A DNA stretch of 5,070 bases, taken from positions 8,174 to 13,243 of the forward strand of contig PKYU01000049.1 of the NCBI GenBank assembly GCA_003132765.1, written 5' to 3'. Below the pieces are notes generated by a model. It searched no databases, had not been told where the DNA came from, and worked only from the letters and a program-made list of their open reading frames with translations. Shown here piece by piece: positions 1 to 5,070 of this stretch. The first letter of the stretch is position 1. Every line of letters starts with the position of its first letter. This stretch comes from Chitinophagaceae bacterium (GTDB lineage Bacteria; Bacteroidota; Bacteroidia; Chitinophagales; Chitinophagaceae). A program made the translations under genes and the position numbers.

Positions 1-309
1 AATCTTTGGGATGAGTTCACCATGGTGATCAAGCAGGTCGAAAACCCGGATGAGATGAATGCAAACGAGGAAGACCCGGATATGTTCTATATTTCCCGAA
101 CTGAAAGTCATCTGCACCTGGCAGACTGGATTTATGAGTTTGTTACGCTTAGCATACCGATGCAGCGCATGTGTAATGAAAAGGAGATGGGCGGCCCTTT
201 ATGTAACAATGAAATTCTGGCCATGCTCAAGAAAATGGAATCCGGTGTTATTGAAAATAATCATCCTTTGCAGGAAGGACTTGAAAAATTGAAGAAAAAT
301 AAAACTTAA
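1..309 (+). CDS. yceD: DUF177/YceD-family protein, 3' part only
   Basis: The reading frame is already open at base 1 and ends at TAA 307-309, so this is the C-terminal 102 residues of a gene starting left of the window; the ATG at 22 is internal. The visible part has the features of the Bacteroidota DUF177 (YceD) family: an acidic run (NPDEMNANEEDPD), then FYISRTESHL, then a WIYEFVTLSIPMQRMC segment, with a second Cys in GGPLCNNE and a charged Lys-rich tail. Members of this family are linked to accumulation of 23S rRNA/large ribosomal subunit, and the gene nearly always sits just before rpmF, as here (22 bases between stop and ATG), which supports the call and suggests co-transcription. The N-terminal half, which often carries a CxxC-like pair, is not visible. 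The family call is strong; the precise molecular role is known only from homologues. Confidence 0.85.
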   Translation, partial: NLWDEFTMVIKQVENPDEMNANEEDPDMFYISRTESHLHLADWIYEFVTLSIPMQRMCNEKEMGGPLCNNEILAMLKKMESGVIENNHPLQEGLEKLKKNKT

Positions 310-331
310 AAAACAATAATAATTTAGTGTT

Positions 332-526
332 ATGCCAAATCCAAAACGCAGACATAGTCAGCAAAGAAGTGCAAAAAGAAGAACTCATTATAAAGCAGAT
401 GCTGCAACCCTGAGCGTTGATAAGACAACAGGTGAAACTCATATACGCCATCGTGCCCATGTAAACGAAGGAAAACTCTATTACAAAGGAAATGTGGTTT
501 CGGAGAAAGCCCCTTTGAAGGCCTGA
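332..526 (+). CDS. rpmF: 50S ribosomal protein bL32, cysteine-free form
   Basis: This 64-residue protein has the signature N-terminus of bL32 (MPNPKRRHSQQRSAKRRTHYKA), rich in Arg and Lys for binding 23S rRNA in the large subunit. Its length is normal for the family. The second half (DKTTGETHIRHRA, then GKLYYKGNVV) aligns with the region that in zinc-binding bL32 carries two Cys pairs, but there is no cysteine anywhere, so this is the zinc-independent (C-minus) form. The ATG at 332 is the only sensible start because the MPNPKRR sequence must be N-terminal. No Shine-Dalgarno sequence precedes it, as is usual in Bacteroidota. It follows the DUF177 gene by 22 bases and is followed by a hairpin before plsX. 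Confidence 0.97.
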   Translation: MPNPKRRHSQQRSAKRRTHYKADAATLSVDKTTGETHIRHRAHVNEGKLYYKGNVVSEKAPLKA

Positions 527-552
527 TTTATCTTTACACAACATTATGATTT

Positions 553-591
553 CCAAAAACAAAGTTTGATTAACTTCAACTTTGTTTTTGG
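553..591 (+). terminator. 14-bp hairpin between rpmF and plsX, candidate terminator or attenuator
   Basis: Bases 553-566 (CCAAAAACAAAGTT) and 578-591 (AACTTTGTTTTTGG) are perfect reverse complements separated by an 11-base loop. It starts 26 bases after the rpmF stop codon. The stem is AT-rich and is followed by a T-rich but interrupted stretch (ATATTTTTATTTT), so it is a weaker terminator than the one at 2711. The A-run on the left arm and T-run on the right arm would let it work in either direction. It may end or partly attenuate the yceD-rpmF transcript before plsX. Confidence 0.55.
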
Positions 592-621
592 ATATTTTTA
601 TTTTAAGAAAGTGTTCAGCTT

Positions 622-661
622 TTTGAAGCGGTCGCATAAAACCATATTTAATTTATTTTTG
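622..661 (+). promoter_or_regulatory. weak candidate promoter for plsX
   Basis: A TTTG at 622-625 is followed after 19 bases by TATTTAAT (645-652), which keeps only part of the Bacteroidota -7 consensus TAnnTTTG. A full TAnnTTTG match (TATTTTTG, 654-661) overlaps downstream but sits 28 bases from the TTTG and ends only four bases before the plsX ATG. Such matches are common by chance in AT-rich DNA. The hairpin upstream makes a separate plsX promoter reasonable, but the sequence alone does not decide it. Confidence 0.2.
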
Positions 662-665
662 AATT

Positions 666-1607
666 ATGAATATTGCGCTCGATATGATGGGTGGAGATTT
701 TGCTCCGAATGAGGCTGCAAAAGGAGTACAGTTATTTCTATCTCAACCCAAACAAAATGTTCAACTGATACTGGCAGGGGATGAAAAAAAGATAGAACAG
801 TTGGCAAAAGATCATAAAATAAATCCTGAAAATATAACTATTGTGCATGCTGAGCCGGTAATCGAAATGCATGAACATCCAACAAAAGCGCTCAAAGAAA
901 AGCAAAAATCCTCCATGCCAATAGGTTTCCATTTATTAGCTTCGGGAAAAGCGGGGGCTTTTATCAGTGCAGGAAATACCGGCGCCATGATGGTGGGATC
1001 CTTGTTCACAATTAAGGCCAATGAAGGAGTGTTGCGACCTACTATTGGCGCCTATCTTCCCAAAGAAAACGGCGATCTTTCCTTGCTTGCTGATGTAGGC
1101 CTGAATACAGACTGTAAACCGGAAAACCTCAACCAATTTGCGGTGTTGGGTTCGTTATTTGCAAAATATATTTTAAATACCCCCAATCCACGGGTTGCCC
1201 TGGTAAACCTTGGAGAAGAAGAAGGAAAAGGGAACCTCCTTACGCAGGCAGCCTATGCTCTGCTCAAGGAAAACAAACAAATTAATTTCGTAGGAAATGC
1301 AGAAGGCCGTGATCTATTGAGGGACAAAGCTGACGTATATATTTGCGATGGATTTACAGGAAATGTAATCCTGAAATTTGCAGAATCCATTTATGATATC
1401 GTTCAAAACAGGAAGATACAAGATGAACATTTTAACCGGTTCAATTTTGAAATATGCGGAGGCGTGCCCGTCCTCGGCGTAAATAAACCAATTATTATAG
1501 GTCACGGCATCTCTCATGCCAAAGCATTTGACAACATGATAAGAATGGCTAAAAAAATGTACGATGAAAAGCTGATAGACATCATGAGAAATAGCTTTAC
1601 AGCATAA
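666..1607 (+). CDS. plsX: phosphate acyltransferase PlsX
   Basis: PlsX makes acyl-phosphate from acyl-ACP and phosphate; PlsY then uses this acyl donor to acylate glycerol-3-phosphate at the start of phospholipid synthesis. The enzyme is a peripheral membrane protein. The 313 residues match the usual length in this phylum. Visible family motifs in order: ALDMMGGDFAP (residues 4-13), HEHPTKALKEKQKSSM (69-84), FISAGNTGAMMVGS (99-112), LLADVGLNTDCKPENLNQFA (140-159), NLGEEEGKGN (181-190), NFVGNAEGRD (207-216), CDGFTGNVILK (227-237) and GVNKPIIIGHGISHAKAF (271-288). The ATG at 666 puts the conserved IALDMMGGD at the N-terminus, so the start is secure; there is no Shine-Dalgarno sequence. It follows rpmF in the classic yceD-rpmF-plsX order, after a 139-base gap with a hairpin. 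No fabH follows, although plsX-fabH linkage is common in other bacteria. No truncation or missing motif was seen. Confidence 0.97.
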   Translation: MNIALDMMGGDFAPNEAAKGVQLFLSQPKQNVQLILAGDEKKIEQLAKDHKINPENITIVHAEPVIEMHEHPTKALKEKQKSSMPIGFHLLASGKAGAFISAGNTGAMMVGSLFTIKANEGVLRPTIGAYLPKENGDLSLLADVGLNTDCKPENLNQFAVLGSLFAKYILNTPNPRVALVNLGEEEGKGNLLTQAAYALLKENKQINFVGNAEGRDLLRDKADVYICDGFTGNVILKFAESIYDIVQNRKIQDEHFNRFNFEICGGVPVLGVNKPIIIGHGISHAKAFDNMIRMAKKMYDEKLIDIMRNSFTA

Positions 1608-1887
1608 TATGGATCTCAATGTTCAGCTAATTAATATATCGTTAACCTGTAATATTCTTCCGGTCTAAAATCAAGAGATAATTATCATTGAAGGAACCCT
1701 TCAAAGCTACAATTCTACTTAATCCTTGAATTATCTTGTCTTTTCACACTCTGATCAAACCTAATTGTGATAATACGGGAGGGATTTATCCTCCAAATGA
1801 CCAAATCTGAGATTGGAAACAACATAATAAAATTTCCCATTTTACGTTTTAAGGGTATCAATAAATTTATATACTCAACCAATAAAT
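1608..1887. other. 280-bp gene-free region with small palindromes
   Basis: No credible gene, tRNA or known riboswitch is seen here. It contains a self-complementary GATAATTATC (1677-1686), directly followed by a 7-bp stem with a 3-base loop (TTGAAGG 1688-1694 / CCTTCAA 1698-1704), and a GGAGG/CCTCC stem (1778-1782 / 1790-1794) with a 7-base loop. None is followed by a T-run, so a terminator for plsX is not obvious. TACGTTTT at 1843-1850 resembles the Bacteroidota -7 element with one mismatch and lies 37 bases before the next start codon, but no TTTG sits at the proper distance upstream. Confidence 0.4.
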
Positions 1888-2652
1888 ATGAAAAGAATTA
1901 TTTTGTCATTTATTTTTTTACTGATGGCAACAACTCTTCTTAAGGCTCAAAACGATTCCTCAAATGCTGTAAAAAAGCCTGAGCCATTAACCATCAAAAA
2001 AAATCTTATTAAAATCAATTTGTTTGCCCTTGGCTTGCGAAATATTTCACTTCAGTATGAAAGGCAAATCGCAAAGAAGATTACAATTGGTTTAACCGCA
2101 AGGGAAATGCCCGAAGGCTTGTTGCCATTCGAAAAGAGTTTTCGGAATTCTATAAGCGATTCAAGTACCAAGGGTCAACTGGATAACTTTAAGGTGGGTA
2201 ATTTTGCTGTTATACCTGAGATCAGGTTTTATTTTAGCCGGAGGGGTGCGTTCCATGGCTTTTACATTGCACCTTTTGCAAGCTATGCACATTATACAGC
2301 TAATCTTCCTTACCATTACTCTGATAACGGTGTAGATAAATCAATTCAGCTTGCAGGTAGCGTTAATTGCCTTACAGGTGGCCTCATGTTTGGTGCACAG
2401 TGGAGCACCGGAAAAGTAGTTTACCTTGACTTGCATCTCATTGGGCCCAATTTCGGATCTTGTAATGGGAATATTACCGGAAGCACCTCCCTTTCTTCCG
2501 ATGAACAAACGGCTCTTAAATCAAGCCTGGACGACCTGAAAGTTCCCCTTGCTACAACAAGTACCACTGTTGATGCCAATGGCGCAACACTTAAATTTTC
2601 GGGACCATGGGCGGGCATCCGAAGCGGTCTATGTATTGGAGTACGCTTTTAA
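1888..2652 (+). CDS. secreted DUF3575-like outer-membrane beta-barrel protein, function unknown
   Basis: This 254-residue protein starts with a clear Sec signal peptide: basic MKR, hydrophobic residues 4-18, and a likely cut after KA (residue 20) before Gln21. The mature part begins with a Lys-rich linker (KKPEPLTIKKNLIKINLF) and then alternating polar/hydrophobic strands such as RNISLQYERQIAKKITIGL (51-69), AVIPEIRFYFSRRGAFHGFYIAPFASYAHY (107-136) and LTGGLMFGAQWSTGKVVYLDLHLIG (162-186). The pattern 'N-(L/I)-K-x-N-L ... LQYER', then 'PEIRFYF', then 'GFYIAPF' is what DUF3575-type small barrels show, and the chain ends in Phe (GVRF), as expected for BAM-inserted proteins. Residues 190-240 are a Ser/Thr-rich, low-complexity stretch, probably a surface loop. 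The start is fixed by the signal peptide, and AATAAAT before the ATG is a typical A-rich leader. It stands alone between a 280-bp gap and a strong terminator, so it is likely monocistronic. No enzymatic motif was seen. The barrel call is firm, the exact family less so. Confidence 0.75.
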   Translation: MKRIILSFIFLLMATTLLKAQNDSSNAVKKPEPLTIKKNLIKINLFALGLRNISLQYERQIAKKITIGLTAREMPEGLLPFEKSFRNSISDSSTKGQLDNFKVGNFAVIPEIRFYFSRRGAFHGFYIAPFASYAHYTANLPYHYSDNGVDKSIQLAGSVNCLTGGLMFGAQWSTGKVVYLDLHLIGPNFGSCNGNITGSTSLSSDEQTALKSSLDDLKVPLATTSTTVDANGATLKFSGPWAGIRSGLCIGVRF

Positions 2653-2710
2653 TGCAGTAATTGCACGATCAACGAATTATTAGATTATTAATTTTCCTTA
2701 AAAAATATTG

Positions 2711-2743
2711 AAGGAGCAAAAGATTCATTGCTCCTTTTTTTTT
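2711..2743 (+). terminator. intrinsic terminator after the beta-barrel gene
   Basis: AAGGAGCAA (2711-2719) and TTGCTCCTT (2728-2736) form a perfect 9-bp stem with an 8-base loop, and nine consecutive T (2735-2743) follow the GC-containing part. It lies 58 bases past the stop codon at 2652. It ends the transcript of the barrel gene and separates it from the porin gene downstream. Confidence 0.92.
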
Positions 2744-2813
2744 ATGCATTTCAGGCTCTTCCAATCCAAAATAATACACATGATCGTATTGCAACGTAAC
2801 TCCTTAAAAATAA

Positions 2814-2844
2814 TTTTTTTCTTTTTAGGTACAATGTACTTTTG
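2814..2844 (+). promoter_or_regulatory. candidate sigma-ABfr-type promoter of the porin gene
   Basis: TACTTTTG at 2837-2844 is an exact match to the Bacteroidota -7 element TAnnTTTG. A 19-base spacer puts TTTT (2814-2817) at the -33 position, three of four bases of the TTTG consensus. Transcription would then start within a few bases of the ATG at 2848, giving a leaderless or nearly leaderless mRNA. The strong terminator upstream means the porin needs its own promoter in this interval. AT-rich context makes a chance match possible. Confidence 0.4.
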
Positions 2845-2847
2845 AGC

Positions 2848-4179
2848 ATGAAAAAAATCCTGGGCCCTTTGTTAATTGTAATTTCGCATTCAGGCACTGG
2901 ACAAACCCTTTCGGATAGTAGTGTAAAATGGAGCTACCATTTTCAACTAACCGCCATATCACAGGGGCATTTCGCATTTAATGCAACATATTCCGGAACA
3001 AATAGCCTGGAAACTACTGCTGAAGCAAATGCATTATCAGTTACTTCTACCTTATTTATCGGGAGACGATTATGGAAAAATGCGGCCATTTACGGTAATG
3101 CTGAAATTGCAGGAGGTACCGGATTGAGTGAAACAAGAGGGGTTGCAGGATTCCCCAACGGTGAAACCTACCGGATTGGAAATCCTAGGCCATCAGTTTA
3201 TATAGCAAGGCTTTATTTTATACAATATTTCCCTCTAAAAAATACAGGTTACGAAAAAATTAAAGATGCTGCAAACCAGTTAGAAGAATTGATACCAACT
3301 TCACGAATTACCCTTACTGCCGGCAAATTCAGTATTTCCGACTTCTTTGATAATAACAGTTATAGCCACGATCCACGATCTCAATTCATGAATTGGTCGC
3401 TCATGAGTAATGGAGCGTGGGATTACCCTGCAAATACGAAGGGATATACTTCAGGCATCATATTGGAACTAGCCAAACCAACCTGGGCTATCAGAGTATC
3501 ATGTGTCGCTGAACCGAAAAAAGCCAATGGACTGGCTATGGATTACAATTATATAAAGGCGCATGGCCTGACGCTTGAAGCTGAAAAAAAATGGAAAGGA
3601 AATAAACCAGGGGTAATAAGGTTTTTGGTATTTCGCAACAGCAACCAGGCTCCATCTTATAGCACAACCTTGCAGGAAGTAAAAAATGGCGACAGCAGCG
3701 ATGTTCCTGTTTATGGCGGTGAAAAGGAATCAGGCAAATATGGAGGAATAAAATTCGGGTTTGGTATTAATGGAGAACAACAAATTTCAAGGAATACAGG
3801 CTTTTTTTTAAAGGCAGGCTGGAATGACGGGAAAACTGCTACCTGGGCATTTACAGAAATTGACAGAACGATTAGTGCAGGGCTGAACGTAAAGACAAAT
3901 TTGCTGCACCTAAAAGAAGAAAATCTTGGGATCGCAGCGGTAATTAATGGAATTTCAAAAGAGCACAGGGAATTCCTGAATGCAGGTTTATATGGTTTTA
4001 TCATAGGTGACGGCAAACTAAATTACGGTGTGGAATCCATCGAAGAAATTTTTTACAAGTTCAGGGTATTCAGATCATTATATGCTTCCGTTGATTACCA
4101 GTTTATTTCCAATCCTGCCTATAATAAGGACCGCGGACCCGTTCACGTGTATGCCTTCAGAGTACACGTGCAGTTTTAA
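2848..4179 (+). CDS. carbohydrate-selective porin, OprB family
   Basis: This 443-residue protein is a probable outer-membrane beta-barrel channel for sugars. Family features include FIGRRLWKNAAIYGNAEIAG (residues 70-89), GVAGFPNGETYRIGNPRPSVYIARLYFIQ (98-126), LTAGKFSISDFFDNNSYSHDPRSQFMNW (156-183), NGAWDYPANTKGYTSG (188-203), and a final YQFISNPAYNKDRGPVHVY (417-435) that matches the OprB hallmark 'QYIxNP'. The chain ends in Phe (VQF), as barrels do. The N-terminus has a short signal peptide: MKK, hydrophobic residues 4-12, and a likely cut after Gly18 before Gln19. I chose ATG 2848 over the in-frame TTG at 2842, because that TTG lies inside a promoter-like TACTTTTG and MKK is a typical signal start. 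It faces a GH1 beta-glucosidase gene 58 bases away on the other strand, which fits uptake and hydrolysis of glycosides; that pairing is inference. The substrate cannot be read from the sequence. Confidence 0.87.
   Translation: MKKILGPLLIVISHSGTGQTLSDSSVKWSYHFQLTAISQGHFAFNATYSGTNSLETTAEANALSVTSTLFIGRRLWKNAAIYGNAEIAGGTGLSETRGVAGFPNGETYRIGNPRPSVYIARLYFIQYFPLKNTGYEKIKDAANQLEELIPTSRITLTAGKFSISDFFDNNSYSHDPRSQFMNWSLMSNGAWDYPANTKGYTSGIILELAKPTWAIRVSCVAEPKKANGLAMDYNYIKAHGLTLEAEKKWKGNKPGVIRFLVFRNSNQAPSYSTTLQEVKNGDSSDVPVYGGEKESGKYGGIKFGFGINGEQQISRNTGFFLKAGWNDGKTATWAFTEIDRTISAGLNVKTNLLHLKEENLGIAAVINGISKEHREFLNAGLYGFIIGDGKLNYGVESIEEIFYKFRVFRSLYASVDYQFISNPAYNKDRGPVHVYAFRVHVQF
4144..4177 (+). terminator. 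hairpin in the last porin codons, possible terminator
   Basis: CACGTGTA (4144-4151) and TACACGTG (4163-4170) form a perfect 8-bp stem with an 11-base loop, extendable by one G-T pair. It is followed by CAG and only four or five T that run into the stop codon. It could serve as a weak terminator overlapping the end of the coding sequence, since no other hairpin with a T-run is visible in the short gap before the convergent gene. The stem encodes the repeated VHV of a VHVYAFRVHV strand, so part of the symmetry may be a by-product of the protein. Confidence 0.35.
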
Positions 4180-4237
4180 GATATTGCTTACCGTAATCAT
4201 TTTAATGAGTTGGATAAAAATACTGCATGCATGATTG

Positions 4238-5070
4238 CTAATGAAAAATATTTTCTCCTTTGATTACCGGCTCTTCTACAAGTTCATTTTTTAGAAATCG
4301 GGAATACCATTTTCCTGAAGACTTTACAATTCTTTTTTGGGTAGCAAAGTCCACATAAACTAAACCAAACCGTGGAAAATATCCTTCCGCCCATTCAAAA
4401 TTGTCCAGGAAAGTCCATATAAAATAGCCGTTTACGTTTACCCCCTCCTGCCTTGCACGAAGAACCTGTGAAATATTTTCCCGGAGATATTGGATTCTTT
4501 TCGAATCATGCACCTCACCATTTTTTACAACATCCTGGAAAGCTGCACCATTTTCGGTAACAATTAATGCGGGCATATTTTTATACGCGCTGTATTTTTT
4601 CAAAATATTGTAAATAGATTCAGGGTAAACTTCCCAGTTCATCAATGTAGTTTCAACATTTCTTTTACTTGCTTTTATAATCTTTGCTCTCATAAAGGGC
4701 ATAAACGCAGCGTGACTGACTAACTCTCTCGTGTAATTCTGAACCCCAATAAAATCCATTTTGAAAGCCAGGTTCTTTTCATCTTCGCGCTTCATAAATT
4801 TTTCCATGCGTTCCAGAATTTTCAGATCCCTAACAGGATAACCAAGGCCCAATAAAGGTTCAATAAAGAGGCGATTAAGTAACGCATCCACTTTTTGTGC
4901 GGCAATGATATCCTTCTCAATTTTCCTAAATGGCTCAATGTGCGAACACGAAAATGTAGTACCTACATTACTATGCGGCTGAAGTGATTTAATAACGGCT
5001 CCTCCCTTCGCCTGACAAAGAATTGCATGGTGCGTAGCTGCTAAAAAGTTATTCAATCCTTTTCTGCCGG
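4238..5070 (-). CDS. glycoside hydrolase family 1 beta-glucosidase, C-terminal 276 residues
   Basis: The frame ends at TAG (4240-4238) and stays open past base 5070, so the gene starts right of the window; the TTG at 5056-5054 is an internal Leu codon. GH1 enzymes hydrolyse beta-glucosides with retention in a TIM barrel, and usually have about 450 residues, so some 60% is present. Counting from the window edge: GRKGLNNFLAATHHAILCQAK (1-21) is the conserved barrel helix; GVQNYT (108-113) is the active-site segment usually read as NYYT; LIVTENGAAF (168-177) contains the nucleophile Glu172; YFIWTFLDNFEWAEGY (215-230) holds the sugar-binding Trp218, Glu225 and Trp226; RFGLVYVDF follows. The acid/base motif (T-x-NEP) lies outside the window. 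No signal peptide can be judged. It converges on the porin gene. Beta-glucosidase is the likeliest activity, but other GH1 specificities (beta-galactosidase, beta-fucosidase) remain possible. Confidence 0.93.
   Translation of the reverse strand, partial: GRKGLNNFLAATHHAILCQAKGGAVIKSLQPHSNVGTTFSCSHIEPFRKIEKDIIAAQKVDALLNRLFIEPLLGLGYPVRDLKILERMEKFMKREDEKNLAFKMDFIGVQNYTRELVSHAAFMPFMRAKIIKASKRNVETTLMNWEVYPESIYNILKKYSAYKNMPALIVTENGAAFQDVVKNGEVHDSKRIQYLRENISQVLRARQEGVNVNGYFIWTFLDNFEWAEGYFPRFGLVYVDFATQKRIVKSSGKWYSRFLKNELVEEPVIKGENIFH

Noticed and set aside
248..637. A 129-codon minus-strand open frame across rpmF and the hairpin
   Set aside because: It is antisense to rpmF and covers the inverted repeat; its translation has no recognisable domain.
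1314..1619. A 101-codon minus-strand frame inside plsX
   Set aside because: It is fully antisense to conserved PlsX motifs and has no recognisable product.
1609..1668. A 19-codon ATG frame starting one base after the plsX stop
   Set aside because: It is too short, has no family resemblance or ribosome-binding signal, and is expected by chance.
3711..4016. A 101-codon minus-strand frame inside the porin gene
   Set aside because: It is antisense to conserved barrel coding sequence, with a Pro/Phe-rich low-complexity translation.
4224..4231. TGCATGCA palindrome in the gap between the convergent genes
   Set aside because: It is only eight bases, without a loop or T-run, and is likely chance.
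4028..4234. A 68-codon plus-strand frame overlapping the end of the porin gene
   Set aside because: It lies in another frame of a well-supported porin and shows no domain or signal.
5054..5056. TTG on the minus strand as a start for the GH1 gene
   Set aside because: The residues upstream (GRKG) continue the conserved GH1 helix, so the frame extends beyond the window.

Overview
The window looks like ordinary chromosomal DNA from a Bacteroidota bacterium, most probably Chitinophagales/Chitinophagaceae. This is inferred from the AT-rich intergenic DNA, the lack of Shine-Dalgarno sequences, the TAnnTTTG-type promoter element, signal peptides that end before a Gln, and the family-specific forms of PlsX (DMMGGDFAP) and of a cysteine-free bL32. 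No database search was possible, so the taxonomy rests on recognised protein features only.

Left part (1-1607, + strand) is a housekeeping block: the 3' end of a DUF177/YceD-type gene, then rpmF (ribosomal protein bL32), then plsX (phosphate acyltransferase of phospholipid synthesis). This yceD-rpmF-plsX order is a classic bacterial arrangement linking ribosome and lipid synthesis. A 14-bp hairpin lies between rpmF and plsX. The fabH gene that often follows plsX is absent here.

Middle part (1608-2841) has a 280-bp gene-free stretch with small palindromes but nothing assignable, then a secreted, probably outer-membrane beta-barrel protein of the DUF3575 type with unknown function. It ends in a textbook intrinsic terminator (9-bp stem, nine T).

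Right part (2842-5070) looks devoted to carbohydrate use. A carbohydrate-selective porin of the OprB family (+ strand) faces the 3' end of a glycoside hydrolase family 1 beta-glucosidase (- strand), whose N-terminal part lies beyond the right edge. The porin would admit sugars or glycosides through the outer membrane and the hydrolase could cleave beta-glucosides; that link is inferred from adjacency and family.

I found no mobile element, CRISPR array, RNA gene or new defence or biosynthetic system. The points worth a second look are modest: a -7-like promoter element touching the porin start codon (possible leaderless mRNA), a perfect hairpin made by the last porin codons, and a variant substrate-site motif in the GH1 enzyme.
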